A DNA stretch of 64,000 nucleotides from NCBI GenBank assembly GCA_039185015.1, contig JBCDAU010000016.1, positions 1 through 64,000 of the forward strand, in the 5' to 3' direction. This stretch comes from JBCBSZ01 sp039185015 (GTDB lineage: Bacteria; Actinomycetota; Acidimicrobiia; Acidimicrobiales; Poriferisodalaceae). A program made the translations under genes and the position numbers. The notes under the pieces were generated by a model. It was given only the letters and a program-made list of their open reading frames with translations. It ran no database searches and was not told where the DNA came from. Below are positions 25,617 to 33,321 of this stretch, one piece after another (position 1 is the first letter of the stretch; each line of letters begins with the position of its first letter).

Positions 25617-26411
25617 GTGACGGAGACGACGACCCAGCCCGAACCGGACCTGACCGACGGAGAGGCCGACCGTCTCCGGCGCCTCAACCTGATCTTCGGG
25701 CTCGTCCACCTCGCCTCGGGCGTGCTGATGGTGGCTCTCGCCAACGACTTCAGCTTGCCGGTGACCACGACCTACCTCGACGACATCCCGGGAGGCGACG
25801 TCGACCCCGAGCGACTCGAGAACCAGTTCGACGTTCGCCTGGGCTGGGCGACGGCCAAGTTCCTGTTCCTGTCGGCCTTCTTCCACCTGCTCATCGTCTC
25901 GCCGCTCGGCGCAGCCCGGTACCGCCGAGAGATCGCCAACGGCCGCAACCGGTTCCGGTGGGTGGAGTACTCGCTGTCCTCGACCCTGATGATCGTGCTG
26001 ATCGCCATGCTCGTCGGTGTCTCGGACCTCGCGGCCCTCATCGCGATCGGCGGGGTCAACGCGGCGATGATCCTGTTCGGCTGGATCATGGAGGTGGCCA
26101 ACGACCTCGACGACGACCGGCCGGTCTGGTGGACGCCGTTCTGGTTCGGTTGCGTCGCCGGCGTCGTGCCCTGGGTGGCGGTCGGCGCCTACCTGTTCGG
26201 CCCTGGCAGCGACGTCCCGAACTTCGTCTACGGGATCTACGTCTCGATCTTCCTGTTCTTCAACGTCTTCGCGCTCAACCAGTACCTGCAGTACCGGCGC
26301 GTCGGGAAGTGGGCCGACTACGTCCACGGCGAGCGGGCCTACATCTGGCTGAGCATCACGGCCAAGAGCGCGCTCGCCTGGCAGATCTACGGCAACACGC
26401 TCGCCGGCTGA
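25617..26411 (+). CDS. Heliorhodopsin
   Basis: A 264 aa seven-helix retinal protein of the heliorhodopsin family, whose N-terminus faces the cytoplasm. Family signatures are seen throughout: ALANDFSLPVTTTYL after helix 1, RWVEYSLSS with the counter-ion Glu117 in helix 3, NAAMILFGW in helix 4, PFWFGCVAGVVPW in helix 5, LFFNVFALNQYLQY in helix 6 and AKSALAWQIYGNTL with the retinal Schiff-base Lys250 in helix 7. GTG 25617 is chosen because the product aligns with the family N-terminus. No retinal-synthesis gene is in the window. Known members are photosensory or enzyme-modulating rather than pumps; the partner here is unknown. Confidence 0.93.
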   Translation: MTETTTQPEPDLTDGEADRLRRLNLIFGLVHLASGVLMVALANDFSLPVTTTYLDDIPGGDVDPERLENQFDVRLGWATAKFLFLSAFFHLLIVSPLGAARYRREIANGRNRFRWVEYSLSSTLMIVLIAMLVGVSDLAALIAIGGVNAAMILFGWIMEVANDLDDDRPVWWTPFWFGCVAGVVPWVAVGAYLFGPGSDVPNFVYGIYVSIFLFFNVFALNQYLQYRRVGKWADYVHGERAYIWLSITAKSALAWQIYGNTLAG

Positions 26412-26421
26412 GCGAGCCCGG

Positions 26422-28515
26422 TCACTCCGCCGAAGCGATGCCGTTCAGCTCGTCGACCGCAGCCAGGACGTCGCCTCGGGCGAAGAAGTCGATGGCCACC
26501 ATCGTCACGTTGGCGTCACGCTCTTCCTCGCACTCCCGTACGCGGTCGACGATGAGCGAGGCGACGTTCGCCTCCTCACCCTCGCTCGCGAGGGCCGGGG
26601 TGACGAAGTGGTTGACGAGGAACAGCGGACTGTCGGTGTCGCCCCGGTTCTCGTCGCAGGAGAACTCGTCGACCGAGCCGTAGCTGAACGGCGTCTCCTG
26701 CGTGAACGCGAACCCGTCGTGGTACCAGCCGACGTCACCGGCATCGTTCTCGGCCATCACGAACACCCGGCGGCCGCTGTCGATCATCTCCCCGAGGGTC
26801 GGGAAGGGCTCGTCGAGGTCCTGGGCGTGCAGGAACGGCTCGAGGCCGGCGTCCTCGAACGCCTCCTCGGTGTCCTCCGGGGTGAGCTCGTCCTGGATGA
26901 AGATGACGAGGACCTCGCGAGGGTTGGCCACCAGCCAGCGCCGCAGCTGCAGGAGCTCCTCGTCGAGCCGGGTGGACCCGAGCTCGCAGAGGTTGTGGCA
27001 CAGGTACAGCTCGACGTCGCCCCCGCTGTCGAGCTGACGCTCTCGGAGGGCTTCCGCTGCCTCGACGGAGGCTTCGCCCAGTTCCGCGACGAGGCGATCC
27101 CGCTCGTCGCCCGTGGTGTCGACTCGTTCGGTGACGACCAGGTTCCGCTCCTCGGACTCGATGCCGTACCACGTGTCGATCAGCAGGCCGCGGAAGCCGG
27201 CGTCGAGCTGGGCCTCGATCCCCAGCGAGTGGTTGGCGACGAGGTACCCGTCGGCGGCGGCCGAGTTGGAGTTGTGGGTGGCAGCGATGACGACGTCGTC
27301 CAGGCGGCGATCGCACAGCAGCACGCTGCCGTTGCACCCGACGCCGGACGCCGCCGCGTCGGCGCCGCTGCCGATGCTCCGGACCGCCAACCAACCGAGC
27401 CCACCGATCGCCACGACGAAGACGATGCCGGCGACCACCCAACCGGCGAGCTGGTCTCGGTGGACCTCGGCCCGCTCGAGCTCGGCACCGACCTCGCCAC
27501 GATCACCGAGATGGGCGAGCACCTGCCCCACCACCGTCGACAGCAGTGCCAGACCGACGAGGCGGACCGTCAGATCGACGACGCCGAGGGGATCGGTGAC
27601 CAGCCAGAGGCCGAGCACGCCCGAGACGACGACACGCCCGAGGGCGCCCCACCCGGTGGCCGGTCGCTCGAACACCATCCGTCGGGCGAGCGCGATGACC
27701 GCCGTGGGTTCGACCGGCCGGATCAGTGACGCGGCGCCAGCAGCCACGACGACACCGGCCGCGAACAGGACGAGCCCCCAGAGGGTGAGGTCGCTCACGA
27801 AGGCGTCCCAGATGGCGACCGACGCTCCGTTGGTGGAGAACCGCTCGACGGCAGCCCGTCCGATGGCCTCGCCGAGCACGAGGGTCGTACCCACGCCGGC
27901 GACGCTGACCCCGATCGGCACGAGCGCCGTGCGCCGATCGCTGGCTCGCCACCAGGCGAAGCCGTACGCGGCGAGTGCGAGCAGCGGGAGGACGAGCGCG
28001 AGGTCGCGGATGTCGTTGGCGAGCGCCACGAACTCCGTCGTCCCCGCACCCGACGTGAACTCGACGAGCGCGTCGGTCAGATCTGCGGGCAGGGCATCGC
28101 CGACCTCAGGGACGACGGCGCGGACCTGCGCGTTGACGATGAGCAGCAGGTCGGCGAGGCGGATGGTGAGCGCATCACTGCTCCCCGACAGCAGCGTCGA
28201 GTGTGCTTCGACCAGGCCGAAGCGGACGATGTCGGCGACCACCTGGGTGTCGATCGCGAAGTCGGTGGCGGCGAGCAGCAGCGGGCGGATCGCCACCAGG
28301 TCCGGCTCGGCCTCGATCAGGGTGTCGACGGCCTCCTCGGCGATGACCGTCCGGACCTCGTCGTCGTCGAGGGTCGAGACTCCCCGCGCCGCGAACTCGC
28401 CGGCGTCGAGCACGTTGTCGCGCACGAAGATCGCGAGCACGCCGACCAGGAGCAACAGCGCGCCGACGAGTACGGCCGCTGTGGACCACCAGTCCGACAC
28501 CCGCCGCGACGACAT
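26422..28515 (-). CDS. Membrane protein with C-terminal PLC-like phosphodiesterase domain
   Basis: A 697 aa two-part protein. Residues 1-380 hold about six or seven membrane helices (first at 12-31, last at about 358-378). Residues 395-697 form a PLC-like TIM-barrel phosphodiesterase outside the membrane, with the two expected catalytic histidines: His414 (AATHNSNSAA) and His507 (YLCHNLCE). Substrates could be phosphatidylinositol or another cyclic phosphodiester. It is convergent with heliorhodopsin (10 bp gap). The membrane half does not match a domain I know. Confidence 0.75.
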   Translation of the reverse strand: MSSRRVSDWWSTAAVLVGALLLLVGVLAIFVRDNVLDAGEFAARGVSTLDDDEVRTVIAEEAVDTLIEAEPDLVAIRPLLLAATDFAIDTQVVADIVRFGLVEAHSTLLSGSSDALTIRLADLLLIVNAQVRAVVPEVGDALPADLTDALVEFTSGAGTTEFVALANDIRDLALVLPLLALAAYGFAWWRASDRRTALVPIGVSVAGVGTTLVLGEAIGRAAVERFSTNGASVAIWDAFVSDLTLWGLVLFAAGVVVAAGAASLIRPVEPTAVIALARRMVFERPATGWGALGRVVVSGVLGLWLVTDPLGVVDLTVRLVGLALLSTVVGQVLAHLGDRGEVGAELERAEVHRDQLAGWVVAGIVFVVAIGGLGWLAVRSIGSGADAAASGVGCNGSVLLCDRRLDDVVIAATHNSNSAAADGYLVANHSLGIEAQLDAGFRGLLIDTWYGIESEERNLVVTERVDTTGDERDRLVAELGEASVEAAEALRERQLDSGGDVELYLCHNLCELGSTRLDEELLQLRRWLVANPREVLVIFIQDELTPEDTEEAFEDAGLEPFLHAQDLDEPFPTLGEMIDSGRRVFVMAENDAGDVGWYHDGFAFTQETPFSYGSVDEFSCDENRGDTDSPLFLVNHFVTPALASEGEEANVASLIVDRVRECEEERDANVTMVAIDFFARGDVLAAVDELNGIASAE

Positions 28516-28589
28516 CGCGTCATCTCAGCACCCACGAGCGGTCCGCGCACGGATCACGAGCGCGACCGGTCCCCGCTCGGGTGATGAGC

Positions 28590-29849
28590 TCAGAAGACGA
28601 AGGGTGGCAGGTGGTCGTTGCCGACCAGGAGCGACTGACGCCGAAGGTCCGCGCCCTCGCTCCGGATCTCCTCGACCGACCGCACGCCGACCAGCCGCAT
28701 CGCTCGATCGAGCTCCGACCGCAGGATCTCGAACGCCCGGGTCAACCCGGGGTACCCACCCGCGCCCAGACCGGCCGCGGTCACCCGTCCGAGCCCGACG
28801 GCCCGGAGGCCGTAGGTGAGGGCGATCAACACGTCGGTGCCGTTCCGGATGCCCCCGTCCATGAAGAACTCGAGCTGGGTGTCGCCCACCTTGGGCATCT
28901 CCTGCTCGACGATGTGGAGCACGGGTGGCACCCGGTCCTGCTGGCGGCCACCGTGGTTCGACCAGACGACCGCCGTGGCACCGAGCTCCTCGGCCCGCCG
29001 GGCATCCTGCGCGCAGTGCACACCCTTGATGATCAGCGGCCGATCGGCACCCCAGGCCTCCTTGACCCACCCGATGTCGTTCCACGTGACGGCAGAGGCG
29101 CCGAGCTGGGTCCCGATGTCGGTGTACGGCATTGGGTTGCCGTCCTCGTCGAGGGCGTTGACGAACTCCATCAGGCCGCCGTCGGCGAAGTACTGGTAGA
29201 GGAAGGGCAGCCGGGTGAGGAACTGCGGCCCGACGGCCAGGCGACGGGCGGCGAGCATGGCCTTCTCGGGCACGGACTTCCCGGCGAACGGTGCCATCAC
29301 CGCCATCGGCTTCATCCGCTCGTGCCCGGCGCGGTAGCCGGACACGCCGGTGTCGATCGTGAGCACCAGCGCGCCGAACCCGGCGGCGCGGGCACGGGCG
29401 ATCGTGCGCAGCGCCGTCTCCTTGCCACCCAACAGGTAGAGCTGGAACCAGCAGTCGCCCGAGGATGCCGCGGTCACCTCCTCCATCGGCGTGCCGGAGA
29501 GCGTCGACTGCGCCATCACCGTGCCGAACTCGCCGGCCACGCGGGACGCGACGGCATCACCCGACGGCGTCAGGGTGCAGAGGCTGCCGACGGGCGAAAC
29601 GTACCAGGGCACGTCCATCTCGAAGCCGGCCGCGTGCGTCGACATGTCGACCGAGTCGAACTTCACGGCGCTGTAGGCGGTGAGCACCGACTGCTGGAAC
29701 GCCTGCACGTTGCCCCGGGCCGTCGTCTCGTCGTCCGCCGCGCCCCGGAAGTACTCGAAGGCGATGGGCGGGATGCGCTGGCTCGCCAGCTTCCAGAGAT
29801 CGGCCGTCGTCAGCGCGTCGGCGATCCGTCGTTCCTGCCGCTTGCTCAT
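28590..29849 (-). CDS. FMN-dependent 2-hydroxy-acid oxidase (glycolate/lactate oxidase family)
   Basis: A 419 aa TIM-barrel flavoenzyme that oxidises an L-2-hydroxy acid. Seen: FMN/active-site Lys275 (LIIKG), catalytic His299 and Arg302 in SNHGGRQQD (usually GGRQLD), and the phosphate-binding DGGIRNGTDV. The downstream position in a malate synthase G/GlcG operon makes glycolate to glyoxylate the likely reaction. Lactate or mandelate cannot be excluded from sequence alone. Confidence 0.85.
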   Translation of the reverse strand: MSKRQERRIADALTTADLWKLASQRIPPIAFEYFRGAADDETTARGNVQAFQQSVLTAYSAVKFDSVDMSTHAAGFEMDVPWYVSPVGSLCTLTPSGDAVASRVAGEFGTVMAQSTLSGTPMEEVTAASSGDCWFQLYLLGGKETALRTIARARAAGFGALVLTIDTGVSGYRAGHERMKPMAVMAPFAGKSVPEKAMLAARRLAVGPQFLTRLPFLYQYFADGGLMEFVNALDEDGNPMPYTDIGTQLGASAVTWNDIGWVKEAWGADRPLIIKGVHCAQDARRAEELGATAVVWSNHGGRQQDRVPPVLHIVEQEMPKVGDTQLEFFMDGGIRNGTDVLIALTYGLRAVGLGRVTAAGLGAGGYPGLTRAFEILRSELDRAMRLVGVRSVEEIRSEGADLRRQSLLVGNDHLPPFVF

Positions 29850-29897
29850 CTTCGAATCCTCTCTGACCTGCGGTGTTGTCGTTCGTGGCTTGCCGCT

Positions 29898-30326
29898 TCA
29901 GATGACCGGGGTGAGGCCGGCGGCCTCGATCCCGGCCACCGCTGCCTTCTCGTCGTTGTCCGACGTGTCGCCGCTGATGCCGACGGCGCCCACGAGGTCA
30001 CCCCCGCCGTCGCGCACCAGCACGCCCCCGGGGACCGGCACGAGGGCGCCGCCGATGGCGTTGCCGAGACCCTCGACGAAGTGGGGCCGCTCGAGCGCGG
30101 CCTCGCCGAGCTTCCGAGAGCTGAGCCCGATCGAGATCGCGCCGTAGGCCTTGCCGAAGGCGACGTCGAACCGGCGGTTCGGCACGCCGTCGGCCCGCTC
30201 GAAGGCCTTGAGGTGACCACCGGCATCGAGCACGACGACGGCCAGCGGGTTCATGCCATCGGCCGTGCCGGCCGCGAAGGCCTCGGCGATGATCGTGCGG
30301 GCCTGGTCCAGGGTGATCGGTTCCAT
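29898..30326 (-). CDS. glcG: GlcG/HbpS-family protein
   Basis: A 142 aa protein of the GlcG/HbpS (PduO C-terminal) fold: LDQARTIIAEAF, AVVVLDAGGHLKAFER, then PGGVLVRDGGGDLVGAVGISGDTSDNDEKAA. Relatives bind haem or small ligands and often sit in glycolate (glc) operons. GAGGAG precedes the ATG by a few bases. It lies between malate synthase G and the hydroxy-acid oxidase, so it belongs to the glycolate pathway. Its molecular role in that pathway is not established. Confidence 0.85.
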   Translation of the reverse strand: MEPITLDQARTIIAEAFAAGTADGMNPLAVVVLDAGGHLKAFERADGVPNRRFDVAFGKAYGAISIGLSSRKLGEAALERPHFVEGLGNAIGGALVPVPGGVLVRDGGGDLVGAVGISGDTSDNDEKAAVAGIEAAGLTPVI

Positions 30327-30338
30327 GGGGCTCCTCTC

Positions 30339-32555
30339 TCAGCCGTTAGCCTTGAGCTCACGGCGACGGGCGTGGAGGATCGGCTCCGTGTAGCCCGACG
30401 GTTGCTCGACACCGCTGAGCACCAGGTCGAGGGCGGCCCGGTAGGCCGGCCCGTCGAAGCCCGGGGCCATCGGCGTGTACTCGGGGTCGCCGGCGTTCTG
30501 ACGGTCGACGATGGCCGCCATCTTCTGCATCGTGGCCTCGACGCGGCCCCGGTCGACGACGCCGTGATGGAGCCAGTTGGCCATGTGCTGCGACGAGATC
30601 CGGCAGGTCGCGCGGTCCTCCATCAGTCCGACGTCGTTGATGTCCGGGACCTTGGAGCACCCCACTCCCTGGTCGACCCAGCGGACGACGTAGCCGAGGA
30701 TGCCCTGCGCGTTGTTGTCGAGCTCGGCCTGACGCTCGTCGTCGGACCAGTCCGGATCGGCGGCCACCGGGATGCTGAGGATGTCGTCGAGTGACCCCCG
30801 CCGACCGCCGGCGGCCAGCTCCTCCTGCACGGCCAGCACGTCGACCTGGTGGTAGTGGGTCGCGTGGAGCGTCGCCGCCGTGGGCGACGGGATCCAGGCG
30901 CAGTTGGCGCCCGCTCGGGGATGGCCCAGCTTCTGGTCGAGCATGTCGCCCATGAGGTCGGGTGCGGCCCACATGCCCTTGCCGATCTGCGCTCGACCCC
31001 GGAGCCCGCACGCCAAGCCGACGTCCACGTTCCAGTCCTCGTACGCCCCGAGCCATGACTGGGCCTTCATCTCGGACTTGGGGACCATCGGGCCGGCGTG
31101 CATCGAGGTGTGCATCTCGTCGCCGGTGCGGTCGAGGAAGCCGGTGTTGATGAAGCAGATCCGCGAGGCGACCGCCCGGATGCACTCCTTGAGGTTGACG
31201 GTCGTCCGCCGCTCCTCGTCCATCACGCCGACCTTGAGCGTGTCGGGCACCATGCCGAGGATCTCCTCGACCCGACCGAAGAGCTCGTCGGTGAAGGCCA
31301 CCTCGGCCGGACCGTGCATCTTCGGCTTCACGATGTAGACCGAACCGGTGCGCGAGTTCCGGAGCGGGTGGTCGTCCGCCTTCCGGAGATCGTGCAGCGC
31401 GCACAGCGATGTCATGAGGGCGTCGAGGATCCCCTCGGGGATCTCGTTGCCGTCGCCGTCGAGCACGGCGGGGGTCGTCATCAGGTGGCCGACGTTGCGG
31501 ACCAGCAGCAGCGCCCGACCGTGCCGGGTCATCGGCGAGCCGTCAGCCGCGGTGTAGGTCCGGTCGGCGACGAGCGACCGGGTGAAGGTGGTGCCACCCT
31601 TCATCACCTCCTCGGCGAGGTCGCCGGTCATCAGGCCCAGCCAGTTGCGGTAGGCCAACGCCTTGTCCTCGGCATCGACGGCGGCAACGGAGTCCTCGCA
31701 GTCGATGATCGCGGTGACCGCAGCCTCCAGGACGATGTCGGCGACGCCGGCGGCATCGCCGGAGCCGATGGCGTGCTCCCGGTCGATCACGATCTCGATG
31801 CCGAGCCCGTGGTTGGTCAGGAGCACCGCGCTGGGCGCGTCCACCGACCCGGCGTGGCCCGTGAACAGCGCGGGATCGGCCAGGCCCGAGGTCGAGCCGT
31901 CGGCCAGCGCGACGGCCAGGGCACCCTCCGCCACGGCGTAGCCGACGGCGTCGGCGTGGAAGCCGGACGACAGCGGTGCGGTCCGATCAAGGAAGTCGCG
32001 CCCCCAGGCGATGACCGTCTCGCCCCGGGCCGGGTCGTACGGGCCGGGCGGCGGGCCGTCGCCCATGGCGTCGGTGCCGTAGAGCGCGTCGTACAGCGAG
32101 CCCCATCGGGCGTTGGCGGCGTTGAGCGCGTACCGGGCGTTGGTCACCGGCACGACCAGCTGCGGCCCGGGGACGTCGGCGATCTCGGCGTCGACGTCGG
32201 TGGTCGCGACCGAGAAGTCGGGTCCCTCGGCGACGAGGTAGCCGAGCTCCTCGAGGAAGGTCCGGTACTCCGCCGCCCGCTCCGGCTCCGCATCGAGACG
32301 GCCGGGACGCTCCCGGTGCCAGGCGTCGATGGCGGCCTGGATGGTCCCTCGGGTCTCCAGCAGCTCGCGGTTGCGCGGCCCGAGATCGGCGACCAGCTCG
32401 GCGAGACCCTGCCACAGGCGGTCGGCGTCGACACCGGAACCGGGCAGGGCCTGGTCGGCCACGAAGTCGTGCAGCGGGCGACCGACGCGGAGGCCGGCGA
32501 CCTCGATCCACTCGGTGTCGCCGCGGGCGGCGTCGCGCTCTGGTTGGTCCTGCAC
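30339..32555 (-). CDS. glcB: Malate synthase G
   Basis: Condenses glyoxylate with acetyl-CoA to malate. The 738 aa length matches the G isoform. Family landmarks: DCEDSVAAVDAEDK, GRALLLVRNVGH, FINTGFLDRTGDEMHTSM, and AWIPSPTAATLHATHYHQVDV. GTG 32555 is preferred: GAGGG lies 5 bases ahead and the operator then falls just upstream. TTG 32573 is an alternative. It leads the minus-strand operon with GlcG and the FMN oxidase, completing glycolate to glyoxylate to malate. It is divergent from a FadR-type regulator. Confidence 0.93.
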   Translation of the reverse strand: MQDQPERDAARGDTEWIEVAGLRVGRPLHDFVADQALPGSGVDADRLWQGLAELVADLGPRNRELLETRGTIQAAIDAWHRERPGRLDAEPERAAEYRTFLEELGYLVAEGPDFSVATTDVDAEIADVPGPQLVVPVTNARYALNAANARWGSLYDALYGTDAMGDGPPPGPYDPARGETVIAWGRDFLDRTAPLSSGFHADAVGYAVAEGALAVALADGSTSGLADPALFTGHAGSVDAPSAVLLTNHGLGIEIVIDREHAIGSGDAAGVADIVLEAAVTAIIDCEDSVAAVDAEDKALAYRNWLGLMTGDLAEEVMKGGTTFTRSLVADRTYTAADGSPMTRHGRALLLVRNVGHLMTTPAVLDGDGNEIPEGILDALMTSLCALHDLRKADDHPLRNSRTGSVYIVKPKMHGPAEVAFTDELFGRVEEILGMVPDTLKVGVMDEERRTTVNLKECIRAVASRICFINTGFLDRTGDEMHTSMHAGPMVPKSEMKAQSWLGAYEDWNVDVGLACGLRGRAQIGKGMWAAPDLMGDMLDQKLGHPRAGANCAWIPSPTAATLHATHYHQVDVLAVQEELAAGGRRGSLDDILSIPVAADPDWSDDERQAELDNNAQGILGYVVRWVDQGVGCSKVPDINDVGLMEDRATCRISSQHMANWLHHGVVDRGRVEATMQKMAAIVDRQNAGDPEYTPMAPGFDGPAYRAALDLVLSGVEQPSGYTEPILHARRRELKANG

Positions 32556-32573
32556 CTCGACCCTCGCTGTCAA

Positions 32574-32583
32574 CTGTTAACAG
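32574..32583. promoter_or_regulatory. Operator palindrome, copy 1 (CTGTTAACAG)
   Basis: Perfect 10 bp palindrome 18 bases upstream of the malate synthase start. An identical copy lies 58 bp away. The shape fits FadR/FCD-type GntR operators (pyrimidine-GT...AC-purine). Confidence 0.65.
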
Positions 32584-32631
32584 GAGACGTCATCCTACGA
32601 CGGGCACCGACGAGAGGCAAGCCGTTGTCGA

Positions 32632-32641
32632 CTGTTAACAG
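32632..32641. promoter_or_regulatory. Operator palindrome, copy 2 (CTGTTAACAG)
   Basis: Second exact copy, 20 bases upstream of the GntR start and 9 bases before its -10 element, suggesting autoregulation as well as control of the divergent operon. Confidence 0.65.
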
Positions 32642-32649
32642 AGCGGCGG

Positions 32650-32655
32650 TACGCT
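32650..32655 (+). promoter_or_regulatory. -10 element (TACGCT) of the GntR gene
   Basis: TACGCT ends 6 bases before ATG 32662 with no ribosome site between, consistent with a leaderless transcript. Confidence 0.4.
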
Positions 32656-32661
32656 GCCCCC

Positions 32662-33321
32662 ATGGCCCTCATCAAGCGGGTGGACCTCGGTGACGCGGCC
32701 ACCGCCGCGCTGCGCGACCTCATCCTCGATGGTGAGCTCCCCCCGGGCCAGCGCCTCATCGAGACGGAGCTGGCCGAGCGCTTCGGCACCAGCCGCGGAC
32801 CGGTCCGGGACGCGCTGGCCGACCTCGAGCAGTCCGGCCTCGTCACCTCGCAGGCTCGTCGGGGCAGCTTCGTCGTCGAGCTCAGCACCCACGACGTCGC
32901 CGAGCTGTACTCGCTGCGCCGGGCCCTCGAGGGGCTGGCCGCGGCACGAGCGGCTACGTCGGCCGGCGCCGACGACGTCGCGGACCTCCGCCGTCGGGCT
33001 GCAGAGATCGGCGCGGCCGCCGCCGAGGCGGACCGCCGCCGGGCGGGCGAGGCCGACATGGAGTTCCATCGAGCGATCGTCGTCCTCGCCGGACACCGTC
33101 GGTTGGCCGACTCGTGGAACCGCCTCGCCGACCAGATGGTGCTGCTCATGCGGCAGCTCACCCACGTCCGACCCGACATCCAGGCGAGGGGTGGAGACCA
33201 CGACGACATCGTGGACGCCATCGAGGCCGGCGACACCGAGCGGGCGACCGCGGCTGTCGTGCAGCACCTCGACTCGGCCGAGCGTGCTCTGATGGGCTTC
33301 CTCGCGACAGAGCAGGAGTGA
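32662..33321 (+). CDS. GntR-family (FadR/FCD) regulator, GlcC-like
   Basis: A 219 aa regulator. The N-terminal winged HTH reads LRDLILDGELPPGQRLIETELAERFGTSRGPVRDAL, and the all-helical FCD ligand domain has metal/ligand residues in DMEFHRAIV and GDHDDIVDAI. It is divergent from a malate synthase/GlcG/hydroxy-acid oxidase operon with two identical palindromes between, the same topology as E. coli glcC. The ligand is probably glycolate or a related acid. It also overlaps the downstream TPP-enzyme gene by 1 nt (TGATG), so it is co-transcribed with it. Confidence 0.88.
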   Translation: MALIKRVDLGDAATAALRDLILDGELPPGQRLIETELAERFGTSRGPVRDALADLEQSGLVTSQARRGSFVVELSTHDVAELYSLRRALEGLAAARAATSAGADDVADLRRRAAEIGAAAAEADRRRAGEADMEFHRAIVVLAGHRRLADSWNRLADQMVLLMRQLTHVRPDIQARGGDHDDIVDAIEAGDTERATAAVVQHLDSAERALMGFLATEQE

